A DNA stretch of 64,000 nt from Microbacterium sp. APC 3901 (GCF_030407765.1 NZ_JASDCU010000010.1:1-64000), one strand, 5' to 3'; positions 35,051 to 44,136 are shown, numbered from the stretch's first letter. Program-made: numbers and translations. Notes: a model not told the origin generated them from the sequence alone.

Positions 35051-36778
35051 GTGCTGGGAAAAATTCTCTTCCGCTATCTCGCCCGCTATAAGTGGCTGCT
35101 CGCGGCCGTCCTGGTGTTCCAGTTCGCCAGCGCGCTCGCCACCCTCTACCTCCCGCGCCTGAACGAAGACATCATCAACAAGGGCGTCGCCCAGTCGGAC
35201 ACCGCCTACATCTGGCGCACGGGCCTCTTCATGCTCGCCGTCTCGCTGGGGCAGATCATCGCCTCGGTCATCGCGACCTACTTCGCGGCCCGTGCGTCCA
35301 TGGGTGCCGGGCGTGACATCCGTGCCGACGTCTTCGGCAAGGTGAGCGGATTCTCCGAGCGCGAGGTGTCGCAGTTCGGTGCCGGTTCCCTCATCACGCG
35401 CAACACGAACGATGTGCAGCAGGTGCAGATGCTCGCGATGATGGGCGCCACCATGCTCGTGACCGCGCCGCTGCTCGCGATCGGCGGCATCATCTTCGCG
35501 GTGCAGACGAACATCGGTCTGAGCTGGCTCATCGCGGTCTCCGTGCCGCTGCTGCTCATCGTCGCCGGGCTCGTCGTCAGCCGCATGGTTCCCCTGTTCC
35601 GCAGCTACCAGGGCAAGCTCGACACCGTGAACCGCGTGCTGCGCGAGCAGCTCACCGGTGTGCGTGTGGTGCGCGCCTTCGTGCGAGAGGGCATCGAAGA
35701 AGAGCGCTTCCGCGGCGCCAACACCGACATCATGGTCGTCGGCCGCAAGGTCGGCTCGCTGTTCGTGCTGCTGTTCCCGCTGTTCATGCTGATCCTCAAT
35801 GTCACGATCGTGGCCGTCGTATGGTTCGGCGGTATCGAGGTCAACAGCGGCACGGTGCAGGTCGGAACGATCTTCGCGTTCATGCAGTACATCGGCCAGA
35901 TCATGGGCGGCGTCATCATGGCAAGTTTCATGGCGATCATGATCCCGCGCGCCGCCGTCTCGGCCGAGCGCATCGGCGAGGTCCTCGAGACGCAGTCGAG
36001 CATGGAGCGCCCGGCGAACGGCGTCACCGACTTCCCGACCTCCGGCTCGGTCGCCTTCGACGATGTCGAGTTCACCTACCCGGGGGCTGACTCTCCGGTT
36101 CTCAAGGGCATCAGCTTCGCGGCCGAGCCCGGCGAGACCGTCGCGATCGTGGGCTCGACGGGCGCGGGCAAGACGACGCTCGTGTCGTTGATCCCGCGGC
36201 TCTTCGACGTCTCGGGCGGAGCAGTCTTCGTCGGGGGCGCAGACGTGCGTGAGGCGGACGTCGAGTCGCTGTGGGCGACGATCGGTCTGGTACCGCAGCG
36301 TCCGTTCCTCTTCACCGGCACGGTCGCGTCGAACCTCCGCTACGGCAGGGAGGACGCGACCGACGACGAGCTCTGGCACGCCCTCGAGATCGCGCAGGGC
36401 CGTGACTTCGTCGAGGAGATGCCTCAGGGCCTCGAATCCCGCATCACTCAGGGCGGCACGAACGTGTCGGGAGGACAGCGCCAGCGTCTGGCGATCGCCC
36501 GAGCGATCGTGCGTCAGCCGCAGATCCTGGTGTTCGACGACTCGTTCTCGGCTCTCGACCTCACCACCGACGCCCGGTTGAGGCAGGCGCTATGGCGTGA
36601 GCTGCCGCACGTGACCAAGATCGTGGTCGCGCAGCGCGTCTCGTCGATCACCGATGCGAATCGCATCGTCGTGCTCGAAGGGGGCACCATGGTCGGCGTC
36701 GGCACCCACGAGGAGCTCCTCGAGACGAGCACCACCTACCGAGAGATCGTCGAATCGCAGCTGGGGGTCGACGCATGA
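35051..36778 (+). CDS. Heterodimeric ABC exporter, subunit with degenerate ATP site
   Basis: Type IV ABC exporter half-transporter, 575 residues: six membrane helices (about 1-310) then the nucleotide-binding domain. Walker A GSTGAGKTT is near 368 and the signature SGGQ is intact (NVSGGQRQRL). Walker B reads LVFDDS instead of LDEA and the switch position reads AQR instead of AHR. This is the pattern of the non-catalytic partner in heterodimers such as TM287/288 or BmrCD. The start is GTG 35051, where conserved sequence (LGKILFRYLARYKWLL) begins; an upstream TTG at 34979 is possible. It overlaps the second subunit by ATGA. Expected role: drug, lipid or peptide export. Confidence 0.88.
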   Translation: MLGKILFRYLARYKWLLAAVLVFQFASALATLYLPRLNEDIINKGVAQSDTAYIWRTGLFMLAVSLGQIIASVIATYFAARASMGAGRDIRADVFGKVSGFSEREVSQFGAGSLITRNTNDVQQVQMLAMMGATMLVTAPLLAIGGIIFAVQTNIGLSWLIAVSVPLLLIVAGLVVSRMVPLFRSYQGKLDTVNRVLREQLTGVRVVRAFVREGIEEERFRGANTDIMVVGRKVGSLFVLLFPLFMLILNVTIVAVVWFGGIEVNSGTVQVGTIFAFMQYIGQIMGGVIMASFMAIMIPRAAVSAERIGEVLETQSSMERPANGVTDFPTSGSVAFDDVEFTYPGADSPVLKGISFAAEPGETVAIVGSTGAGKTTLVSLIPRLFDVSGGAVFVGGADVREADVESLWATIGLVPQRPFLFTGTVASNLRYGREDATDDELWHALEIAQGRDFVEEMPQGLESRITQGGTNVSGGQRQRLAIARAIVRQPQILVFDDSFSALDLTTDARLRQALWRELPHVTKIVVAQRVSSITDANRIVVLEGGTMVGVGTHEELLETSTTYREIVESQLGVDA

Positions 36779-39024
36779 GCGAGCAGAACGCTCCCAAGAC
36801 CCGCCGCGGTCGTGCGCCCAAGGACACGGCAACGACCGCGACCGACGCGGTCGAGCCCGAACTGACCGAGGAAGAGAAGTACGAAGCCGAACTCGCCGAG
36901 AAGGCGCGCCAGGACGGCGGCGGCTGGGACAGCGTCGCACCGGGCAAGGCCGACAACTTCGGCAAGAGCTTCAGTCGGATGATCGGGCTGCTCAAGCCGT
37001 CGGCCGTGTGGTTCATCCTCGTATCGATCGCCGGCGCCGTCGGCGTCGTGCTCACCGTCGCCGCGCCCAAGGTGCTCGGCGAGGCCACGAACCTCATCTA
37101 CAAGGGCTTCATCTCGGTGCAGCTCGCTCAGGCGAACGGGGACTTCCCCGGTTTCCCCGCCGGCACGCCGCAGGAGGACGTCGTCTCGGCGCTCCGTCGG
37201 GGCGGGCAGGATGACTTCGCCAACCAGGTCGCGGCCCTCGGCAGCTTCCGGGTCGGTGACGGCGTCGACTTCGACGCGCTGCGATGGATCATCATCGCGG
37301 TGCTGGCGATCTACATCACGGCCGCATTCCTCAGCTGGCTCCAGGGATACGTGATCAACGTCATCATGGTCCGCACCATGTGGCGCCTGCGCGAAGCGGT
37401 CGAGGCGAAGATCAATCGCCTGCCTCTGTCGTATTTCGACAAGGTGCAGCGCGGCGACCTGATCTCCCGCGTGACCAACGACATCGACAACATCACGCAG
37501 ACCATGCAGCAGTCGCTGTCGGGCGCGATCACGGCTGTGCTCACGGTCGTGGGTGTGCTGGTGCTGATGTTCTCGATCTCGTGGCAGCTCGCTCTCGTCG
37601 CCCTGATCGCACTCCCGCTGATGGGCGTGATCTTCGGAGTCATCGGCCCTCGTTCGCAGAAGGCCTTCGGCACTCAGTGGCGCAAGGTCGGTCGCCTGAA
37701 CGCTCGCGTCGAAGAGGCCTTCTCCGGTCACGCTCTGGTCAAGGTCTTCGGTCGAGAGCAGGATGCGCTCGAGAAGTTCAAGGACGAGAACGAAGAGCTG
37801 TTCCAGGCCAGCTTCAAGGCGCAGTTCCTCTCCGGCATCATCATGCCGGCGATGACCTTCGTCGGCAGCCTCACCTACGTGGGCATCGCGGTGCTCGGCG
37901 GTCTCATGGTCGCGAGCGGGCAGCTGCGTCTCGGTGACGTGCAGGCGTTCATCCAGTACTCGCAGCAGTTCACGCAGCCGCTGTCGGAGCTCGGTGGAAT
38001 GGCCGCGGTCGTGCAGTCCGGAACAGCGTCCGCCGAGCGGGTGTTCGAGTTGCTCGACACCGAGGAGCAGGAGGCCGACGCCACCGACGCTCCGAAGCTC
38101 GCCGACGGCAAGGGCGTCGTGGAGTTCGAGAACGTCGCGTTCTCGTACACACCCGAGCGCCCGCTCATCACCGACCTCTCGTTCAGGGTCGAGCCGGGCC
38201 AGACGGTCGCGATCGTCGGTCCGACCGGAGCCGGCAAGACGACGCTCGTCAACCTCATCATGCGGTTCTACGAACTGAACGGCGGGCGGATCCTTCTCGA
38301 CGGTCAGGACATCTCCGAGGTCACGCGCGAGCAGTTGCGCTCACGCACGGGCATGGTGCTGCAGGACCCGTGGCTGTTCGCAGGCAGCATCCGCGAGAAC
38401 ATCCGATACGGACGCTCCACGGCGACCGATGACGAGGTTCTCGAGGCGGCCAAGGCGACGTACGTCGATCGCTTCGTGCGCTCCCTCCCCGAGGGGTACG
38501 ACACGGTGCTCGACGAAGACGCGTCGAACGTCTCGGCGGGTGAACGTCAGCTGATCACGATCGCGCGAGCGTTCGTCGCTCAGCCCTCGATCCTGATCCT
38601 CGACGAGGCGACGTCGGCGGTCGACACCCGCACCGAGGTGCTGCTGCAGCACGCGATGGCGGCGCTGCGACAGGGACGCACCTCGTTCGTGATCGCTCAC
38701 CGGCTGTCGACGATCCGCGACGCCGACCTCATCCTCGTGATGGAGCACGGCGACATCGTCGAGAAGGGCACGCACGACGAGCTCATCACCGCGCAGGGCG
38801 CATATTGGCGCCTCTACCAGTCGCAGTTCGAGCAGGCGGCGACCGACATCGACGCAGAGGACGCCCTCACGGGCTCGACTCCTGTCGTCGTGAGCGGCGA
38901 CGCCGAAGAAGCGGCTGTCGCAGCACAGGTCGGAGTCTCGGTGGGGGCGCAGGTTCCCGCCGCCGAAGCCGCTGCGGCGCAGTCCGTGGTCGAACGTGCG
39001 GATGACGGAGGCCACAAGGCCTGA
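36775..39024 (+). CDS. Heterodimeric ABC exporter, catalytic-site subunit
   Basis: Partner of the preceding gene, 749 residues. An acidic/basic N-terminal extension (about 1-60) precedes six membrane helices with a long external loop (about 115-160), then the nucleotide-binding domain: Walker A GPTGAGKTT near 482, Walker B LILDEATSAVD near 608 with the catalytic Glu, and AHRLST with the switch His. Its own signature motif reads SAGER rather than SGGQ, complementing the degenerate Walker B of the partner, so one ATP site is active and one inactive. A C-terminal Ala/Asp/Val-rich tail of about 80 residues is probably disordered. Coupled by ATGA to the first subunit. Confidence 0.9.
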   Translation: MSEQNAPKTRRGRAPKDTATTATDAVEPELTEEEKYEAELAEKARQDGGGWDSVAPGKADNFGKSFSRMIGLLKPSAVWFILVSIAGAVGVVLTVAAPKVLGEATNLIYKGFISVQLAQANGDFPGFPAGTPQEDVVSALRRGGQDDFANQVAALGSFRVGDGVDFDALRWIIIAVLAIYITAAFLSWLQGYVINVIMVRTMWRLREAVEAKINRLPLSYFDKVQRGDLISRVTNDIDNITQTMQQSLSGAITAVLTVVGVLVLMFSISWQLALVALIALPLMGVIFGVIGPRSQKAFGTQWRKVGRLNARVEEAFSGHALVKVFGREQDALEKFKDENEELFQASFKAQFLSGIIMPAMTFVGSLTYVGIAVLGGLMVASGQLRLGDVQAFIQYSQQFTQPLSELGGMAAVVQSGTASAERVFELLDTEEQEADATDAPKLADGKGVVEFENVAFSYTPERPLITDLSFRVEPGQTVAIVGPTGAGKTTLVNLIMRFYELNGGRILLDGQDISEVTREQLRSRTGMVLQDPWLFAGSIRENIRYGRSTATDDEVLEAAKATYVDRFVRSLPEGYDTVLDEDASNVSAGERQLITIARAFVAQPSILILDEATSAVDTRTEVLLQHAMAALRQGRTSFVIAHRLSTIRDADLILVMEHGDIVEKGTHDELITAQGAYWRLYQSQFEQAATDIDAEDALTGSTPVVVSGDAEEAAVAAQVGVSVGAQVPAAEAAAAQSVVERADDGGHKA

Positions 39025-39056
39025 TCCGCGCGCCGGCCGGTCCGCGCGCCGGCCGG
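39025..39056. repeat. Two-copy 16-bp tandem repeat after the ABC exporter
   Basis: TCCGCGCGCCGGCCGG occurs twice in direct tandem immediately after the stop codon, followed by a degenerate third copy. Confidence 0.85.
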
Positions 39057-39095
39057 TCCGCACGCGGTTCGACCAGCACACGGCCCGACAAGCAG

Positions 39096-39132
39096 GACGC
39101 CCCGACTCCCGTTCATCCGGGGGCGGGGCGTC
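39096..39132. terminator. Terminator of the ABC exporter operon
   Basis: Nine-bp stem GACGCCCCG (39096-39104) with CGGGGCGTC (39124-39132); the intervening bases can extend pairing. Confidence 0.65.
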
Positions 39133-39140
39133 ATGCTGTC

Positions 39141-39194
39141 GCCTGCGCCTGCGCCTGCGCCTGTCGCGTGCTGAGACTGAGACTGAGACTGAGC
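39141..39194. repeat. Second hexanucleotide repeat locus
   Basis: Four GCCTG(C/T) units (39141-39164) and, six bases later, three CTGAGA plus one CTGAGC (39171-39194). It lies at the 3' side of the D,D-carboxypeptidase-like gene, like the hemL array. Confidence 0.85.
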
Positions 39195-39201
39195 CGGGAC
39201 C

Positions 39202-40851
39202 TCAGCGCTGCTCTGAGGTGATGCCGAGGAGTTCGAGCGGATGGGTCAGGCGCCACCATGGGCTCGGGGCATCGATGTCGTCTGCGAGCGACAGCGACGT
39301 CGTCACCGTGTTCAACGGTCCGGTGCTCGTCATCGTGCCGACCTCGTCGCCCGACTCGCGGTTGTCGCCGAGGGAGAAGTCCGTCGAAGCCTGGGCCGTC
39401 GCGCCGTTCCAGAGCACGACGTCGGCGTCGGCATCCGTCACGACGTCGGTGGTCGTGCCCCACGGAGTGGTCACCGTGCCGACGACGGTGCCGGCCGCCA
39501 CGGCGGGGGGCAGCTGCTCGAGCGCCGTCTCGACCTGCGAGAACAGCGAACGGGTCTCGGTGAGGCGCTGTGCATCATCGACCTGGCCGAGAACGGATGC
39601 GTAGAGGTGCACGGACGTGTCGTCGAGGGTGATGACCTTCGCGGTCAGCAGGTTCCAGCTGTCGCCCAGCGTGCCGGTCTTGACGCCGACCACGCCGGGA
39701 TCCGCCAGCATGCCGTTCGTGTTCACCACGGTGCCCGCGCCCGGAAGATCGACAGACGGGGTGCCGACGATGCCGGCGAACACGGGATTCTGCATCGCCA
39801 ACTCGGCCAGCGCGACGAGCGACTCGGGAGTGGCCCTGTTGCGGTCGTCGAACCCGGACGGGGTCACGATCGTGATGTCGTCGAGGCCGCGGTCGCGCAG
39901 CCACACCTCCGCCGCGGCGGTGAACGCCGACGGGGATCCCCAGATCTCCCGGGAGAGACGATCGATGTAGTTGTTCGCCGAACCGAGCAGCGTTCCCTGC
40001 AAGAGCTGGAACTCGGTGAGGGTGCCACCCACGGGCACGTCGAGCGCCGACTGGTCGGATCGCCGGTAGTCCCAGTACGACAGGTTGTCTGCCCGGGTGA
40101 ACGAGAACTCCGGACCCTGCTCACCCACGGCGAGGGGCATCCGTTCGAGCACCATCAGGCTGGACACGACCTTGGTCACACTCGCGATCGCCGCCGCATC
40201 GAGTGACGACGACGTCGTGCCGATGCCGCCGATCCCGACGGCTGCGCTTCCCTGGGCGGGCCAGGTGATCGCTGCTGCGGGCGCGGCAATCGTGGTCAGC
40301 TCCGCTGCCTGCACGGTCGGCGGCACCTCGTGCAGCGGCCACAGCATGGCCGACCCGACATAGGTGCCGAGCAATCCGACGAGGACGCCGAGCGGAACCA
40401 GCACGCCGGGTCTGGTGATCGCCGGGCGCAGGTGCGCTCCGGTCAGGAGCGCTCCGCCGCTCGCCGCGGCAGGTGTGTCGTCGAGCGCCTCGGTCGCCGG
40501 GTGCAGAGCGACGTCGACCGCGTCGACCCAGGTCAGCGGCGTCCCACCGCTCGTACCCTCGGCCCACTGGGCCTCGGGAGCGGTGTCAGGGGCGAAGATC
40601 GCAGCGGCGTCGTCATCTGCATCCGGTTCGGGCGCCGCATCCATCTCGGCGGACGGCGAGACATCCGGTGCCGGCGGCGCTGCCGTCGAAGCGGCAGCCA
40701 CCGACACGTCAGCCGCGGAACCAGCAGGCGTCGAACCGGCAGGCACCGACACATCAGCCGTCGGACCCGCGGGTGCTGACGCATCGGGCGTCGACGCGTC
40801 GTCCGCAGGAGCGGCGGAGGCGGTGGCCTCGGCGGAATCGGGAGCGGTCAC
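39202..40851 (-). CDS. Membrane-anchored D,D-carboxypeptidase / penicillin-binding-like serine peptidase (S11)
   Basis: 549 residues. About 145 N-terminal residues are Ala/Asp/Pro/Ser-rich and probably a disordered cytoplasmic segment. One membrane helix follows (about 149-170), then an extracytoplasmic S11 peptidase domain with SVTK (224-227), SAN (291-293) and KTG (391-393), all three catalytic motifs intact. It should trim D-Ala from peptidoglycan stem peptides. A beta-rich C-terminal domain follows as in DacA-type enzymes. GTG 40851 is chosen because TACCGT lies exactly six bases upstream; GAGGAG abuts the GTG and is too close to serve as a ribosome binding site. Divergent from the TPP riboswitch of ykoE. 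Confidence 0.85.
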   Translation of the reverse strand: MTAPDSAEATASAAPADDASTPDASAPAGPTADVSVPAGSTPAGSAADVSVAAASTAAPPAPDVSPSAEMDAAPEPDADDDAAAIFAPDTAPEAQWAEGTSGGTPLTWVDAVDVALHPATEALDDTPAAASGGALLTGAHLRPAITRPGVLVPLGVLVGLLGTYVGSAMLWPLHEVPPTVQAAELTTIAAPAAAITWPAQGSAAVGIGGIGTTSSSLDAAAIASVTKVVSSLMVLERMPLAVGEQGPEFSFTRADNLSYWDYRRSDQSALDVPVGGTLTEFQLLQGTLLGSANNYIDRLSREIWGSPSAFTAAAEVWLRDRGLDDITIVTPSGFDDRNRATPESLVALAELAMQNPVFAGIVGTPSVDLPGAGTVVNTNGMLADPGVVGVKTGTLGDSWNLLTAKVITLDDTSVHLYASVLGQVDDAQRLTETRSLFSQVETALEQLPPAVAAGTVVGTVTTPWGTTTDVVTDADADVVLWNGATAQASTDFSLGDNRESGDEVGTMTSTGPLNTVTTSLSLADDIDAPSPWWRLTHPLELLGITSEQR

Positions 40852-40857
40852 CTCCTC

Positions 40858-40863
40858 ACGGTA
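40858..40863 (-). promoter_or_regulatory. -10 element of leaderless D,D-carboxypeptidase gene
   Basis: Minus-strand TACCGT ends six bases before the GTG at 40851. Confidence 0.45.
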
Positions 40864-40924
40864 CCGAACTCGTGCAGGGTTGCGTGTCGCTGCAACAGGA
40901 GCAGACGCGAGTGTCGGCACTGGG

Positions 40925-40930
40925 TAAGAT
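40925..40930 (+). promoter_or_regulatory. -10 element of the ykoEDC operon
   Basis: TAAGAT places the transcription start near 40937, just before the TPP riboswitch. Confidence 0.55.
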
Positions 40931-40940
40931 CGTCAGAACA

Positions 40941-41028
<88 letters not shown>

Positions 41029-41036
41029 AGTCACTG

Positions 41037-41693
41037 ATGAGTACATCCACGTCCGGATCCGCCACGGAATCCGCGTCCGTCTCGCACGCCTCACAGGGCC
41101 TGGGTCGCCCCGGGCTCTGGCGCTGGCGTGTCGTCGACATCGTCGTCGCCAGCGTCATCGCCGTTGCTTGCGCGCTGATCTTCCTGCTCTGGAACGTCGG
41201 CTACGAGGTGCCGAGCAGCATCCTGACACCCCTGCTCCCCGGCGTGCAGGGCCTGCTCGCCGGCCCCTGGCTGATCGCCGGTGTGCTCGGCGGCCTCATC
41301 ATCCGCAAGCCGGGTGCCGCTCTGTACACCGAGCTGGTCGCCGCGATCATCTCGGCCCTGGTCGGCAACGCCTGGGGTCCGCTCACCATCGTCTCCGGCC
41401 TCGTGCAGGGCCTCGGAGCCGAGCTGGCCTTCCTCGTGTTCCTCTACGGCGTCTGGCGTCTGCCCGTCGCGATGCTGGCCGGAGCCGGAGCAGGCCTCGC
41501 GTGCGGCATCAACGACCGCATCCTCTGGTACGCCGGAGCAGACACGCTCTTCACCGGCGTGTACATCGCCTCGACGACCATCTCGGGTGCCGTCATCGCC
41601 GGACTCGGAGCGTGGTTGATCGCGCGAGGGCTCGCAGCCACGGGCGCCCTCAGCCGGTTCGCCGCCGGCCGCGAGGTCACCGCACGGGTGTGA
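41037..41693 (+). CDS. ykoE: ECF transporter substrate-binding S component, YkoE family
   Basis: Membrane S component (218 residues, about six helices after a 30-residue polar N-terminus) of an energy-coupling-factor importer for the thiamine precursor hydroxymethylpyrimidine or thiamine. Typical YkoE segments include NVGYEVPSSILTPLLPGVQGLLAGPW and GNAWGPLTIVSGLVQGLGAELAF. The TPP riboswitch directly upstream supports the substrate assignment. The ATG has GGAGGAG seven bases upstream. The stop overlaps the start of ykoD (GTGA). Confidence 0.93.
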   Translation: MSTSTSGSATESASVSHASQGLGRPGLWRWRVVDIVVASVIAVACALIFLLWNVGYEVPSSILTPLLPGVQGLLAGPWLIAGVLGGLIIRKPGAALYTELVAAIISALVGNAWGPLTIVSGLVQGLGAELAFLVFLYGVWRLPVAMLAGAGAGLACGINDRILWYAGADTLFTGVYIASTTISGAVIAGLGAWLIARGLAATGALSRFAAGREVTARV

Positions 41694-43159
41694 GCTCGCT
41701 TCTGACGCCCGCCACCCTCGAAGCCCGCGGCTGGGGGTGGCGGTACGCGACGAGACTGCGCTGGGCGGTGCGCGACATCGCCCTGCGCATCGAACCCGGC
41801 GAGCGGGTGCTGCTGCTGGGTGCGTCGGGCTCCGGCAAGTCGACTCTGCTGCAGGGGTTCGGCGGGGTGCTCGGAGGCGCGGACGAGGGTGAGACGCACG
41901 GGGCGCTGCTCGTCGACGGGGTGCCTCCCATCGAGGCGCGTGGTCGAGTCGGCATGGTGCTGCAGGACCCGGACACCCAGACGATCCTCGCCAGGGTCGG
42001 CGACGATGTCGCTTTCGGCTGCGAGAACCTCGGCGTCCCTCGCGACGAGATCTGGCAGCGGGTGCGCGCGGCACTGGATGCGGTCGAGCTAGACGTCGCG
42101 CTCGATCGGTCGACGGCGGCGCTGTCGGGCGGGCAGAAGCAGCGTCTCGCACTCGCCGGCGTGCTGGCGATGCGGCCGGGCGCCATCCTGCTCGACGAGC
42201 CGACAGCGAACCTCGATCCCGAGGGAGTGCAGGACGTGCGGGATGCCGTCGCGGCCGCCCTCGACGCCACCGGCGCCACCCTCGTGGTGATCGAGCATCG
42301 CATCGACGTCTGGCTGCCGCTCGTCACCCGGGTGATCGTGCTCGGCGCCGCGCCGGAGGGCACGGTCGTGCTGGCAGATGGCAGCCCGGACGAGGTTCTC
42401 GGCGCACGAGGGGCCGAGCTCGCAGCGTCCGGTGTGTGGGTTCCCGGACACCCCCCGGCCGTTCCGCCCGCACCGGCGCACCTGCCGGGGGAGGCCCTGC
42501 TCGCAGCGCGCGGCCTCACGGTCGCCCGGCGCCGTGGGCTGGCGGTCGCCGGTCCGTTCGACGTCGAGGTCCGCGCGGGCGAGGTGCTCGGTGTGACCGG
42601 CGCGAACGGCGCGGGCAAATCGACGCTCGGACTCACCCTCGCTGGGCTCATTCCGGCCGAGGACGGCCGGGTCGCGGCTCTGCCTGCGCTCGCCGCGGGA
42701 GAGAGCCCCGACCCCATCCGCTGGTCGTCTCGCGCGCTGCTCACGCGCATCGCATCGGTCATGCAGACGCCCGAGCACCAGCTGCTCGCCAAGACCGTAC
42801 GCGAGGAGCTGTCGGTCGGGCCTCGCGCGCTGAAGCTCTCCGACGCCGAGATCACCGCCCGTGTCGACGACCTGCTCGAACGACTGCGGCTCACCTCGCT
42901 CGCCGGGGCCAACCCGTACACGCTGTCGGGAGGAGAGAAGCGGCGCCTCACGGTCGCTGCCGCGCTCGCCACACGGCCTCGGATGCTGGTGCTCGACGAG
43001 CCCACCTTCGGGCAGGATGCCACGACCTGGGCCGAACTCGTCGGCCTGATCGCACGCCTGCGCGATGAGGGCACGGCGATCGTGGCGATCAGCCACGATG
43101 AGGCCGTGCTGGAGGCCCTGCACGCGCGGCGCCTCGAGGTCGGCGAGGTCGTCCGATGA
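41690..43159 (+). CDS. ykoD: ECF transporter ATPase with two fused ABC domains, YkoD family
   Basis: Cytoplasmic ATPase subunit of 489 residues containing two ABC domains in one chain. Domain 1: Walker A GASGSGKST near 43, signature LSGGQKQRL, Walker B ILLDEPTANLD. Domain 2: Walker A GANGAGKST near 303, signature LSGGEKRRL, Walker B LVLDEPTFGQD. Both sites look complete. The start is GTG 41690, overlapping the ykoE stop; the frame is open upstream through ykoE but this has no coding character. The next gene overlaps by ATGA, so E, D and C are translated as a unit. Confidence 0.93.
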   Translation: MSSLLTPATLEARGWGWRYATRLRWAVRDIALRIEPGERVLLLGASGSGKSTLLQGFGGVLGGADEGETHGALLVDGVPPIEARGRVGMVLQDPDTQTILARVGDDVAFGCENLGVPRDEIWQRVRAALDAVELDVALDRSTAALSGGQKQRLALAGVLAMRPGAILLDEPTANLDPEGVQDVRDAVAAALDATGATLVVIEHRIDVWLPLVTRVIVLGAAPEGTVVLADGSPDEVLGARGAELAASGVWVPGHPPAVPPAPAHLPGEALLAARGLTVARRRGLAVAGPFDVEVRAGEVLGVTGANGAGKSTLGLTLAGLIPAEDGRVAALPALAAGESPDPIRWSSRALLTRIASVMQTPEHQLLAKTVREELSVGPRALKLSDAEITARVDDLLERLRLTSLAGANPYTLSGGEKRRLTVAAALATRPRMLVLDEPTFGQDATTWAELVGLIARLRDEGTAIVAISHDEAVLEALHARRLEVGEVVR

Positions 43160-43953
43160 TCGATCCGCTGACCGCCCGCATCGAACGACCGGGGCCGATC
43201 GCCTCTCGCTCAGCCCTGGCGAAGCTCGCCGCCGCACTGTTGATCGCGCTGCCCCTCGTGCTGACGATCGACGTCGTCTCGGCATCCGTCGCTCTGGTGC
43301 TCGAGATCCCGCTGCTCCTGCTGGCGGGCCTGCGGGCCAAGGAGTTCTGGACCCGCACCGCGGTGCTGTGGATCGCCGCACCGCTGAGCGCGGTCACCAT
43401 CGCCCTCTACGGTGCGACCAGCGGCACGGTGCACTTCGAGTGGCTGGTCATGCGCGTCAGCGATGGATCGCTCACCCTCGCCGCGGCGACGGCTGTGCGG
43501 GTCCTCGCGATCGGACTGCCCGCCGTGGTGCTCTTCATCACGGTCGATCCCACCGATCTCGCCGACGACCTGGCTCAGCGGGTGAAGCTGCCGGCGCGGT
43601 TCGTCGTGGGGGCGCTCGCGGGGATGCGGATGCTGGGCCTGCTCGCCGATGACTGGCGTGCACTGTCACTCGCGCGGAGGGCCCGCGGCGTCGCCGACGA
43701 GGGCCGGGTGCGCCGCGCGTTCGGCATGGCCTTCGCGCTGTTCGTGCTGGCCATCCGACGCGGGTCGTCGCTGGCCACCGCCATGGAGGCTCGCGGCTTT
43801 GGCGGCACGGGCCGCCGCTCGTGGGCGCGGGAGTCCAGATGGGACCGACGAGACACGGCGCTCGTGGTCGTCGCGGCGGTGATCCCCGCGGTCGCGATCA
43901 CGGTGGCCGTGCTGACGGGGGCCTGGAACTTCATCCTCGGCCCGACCGCCTGA
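43156..43953 (+). CDS. ykoC: ECF transporter transmembrane T component, YkoC family
   Basis: Scaffold membrane subunit (265 residues, five or six helices) linking the YkoE substrate binder to the YkoD ATPase. The coupling helices carry the A-R-G motifs, seen as SLARRARGVADEG and ATAMEARGFGGTGRR. It overlaps ykoD by four bases (ATGA). It is the last gene of the TPP-regulated operon; no thiamine biosynthesis gene follows in this window. Confidence 0.9.
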   Translation: MIDPLTARIERPGPIASRSALAKLAAALLIALPLVLTIDVVSASVALVLEIPLLLLAGLRAKEFWTRTAVLWIAAPLSAVTIALYGATSGTVHFEWLVMRVSDGSLTLAAATAVRVLAIGLPAVVLFITVDPTDLADDLAQRVKLPARFVVGALAGMRMLGLLADDWRALSLARRARGVADEGRVRRAFGMAFALFVLAIRRGSSLATAMEARGFGGTGRRSWARESRWDRRDTALVVVAAVIPAVAITVAVLTGAWNFILGPTA

Positions 43954-44022
43954 GGTGCCTGGTCGCGACCGACCCACAGCACCCATTCAGCTTTCTCATA
44001 GCTGACATGCCGATGTATTCGC

Positions 44023-44028
44023 TAGCAT
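44023..44028 (+). promoter_or_regulatory. -10 element before the manganese riboswitch
   Basis: TAGCAT, with CTGACA (44002-44007) 15 bases upstream as a possible -35. Transcription would start near 44035, at the 5' end of the riboswitch. Confidence 0.5.
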
Positions 44029-44035
44029 CTAGTGA

Positions 44036-44136
44036 ACCCAAGGGGAGTACTCCACCACGGGCGGCTCGTCATTACGGATGTCCCTGCATCCCGGGTCCCC
44101 GGTTCTCGTCCACGAGAATGGAGAAGACCTTGGCGT
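44036..44136 (+). ncRNA. yybP-ykoY manganese riboswitch
   Basis: The conserved elements of this Mn2+-sensing RNA are present in order: CCAAGGGGAGTA (44038-44049), CGTCATTAC (about 44067-44075) and GAAGACCTTGG (about 44123-44133). The closing stem pairs CCAAGG (44038-44043) with CCTTGG (44128-44133), and an internal hairpin forms from TTCTCGT/ACGAGAA. In bacteria this riboswitch turns on manganese exporters and TerC-family genes when Mn2+ is high, which fits the terC gene directly downstream. Confidence 0.88.
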
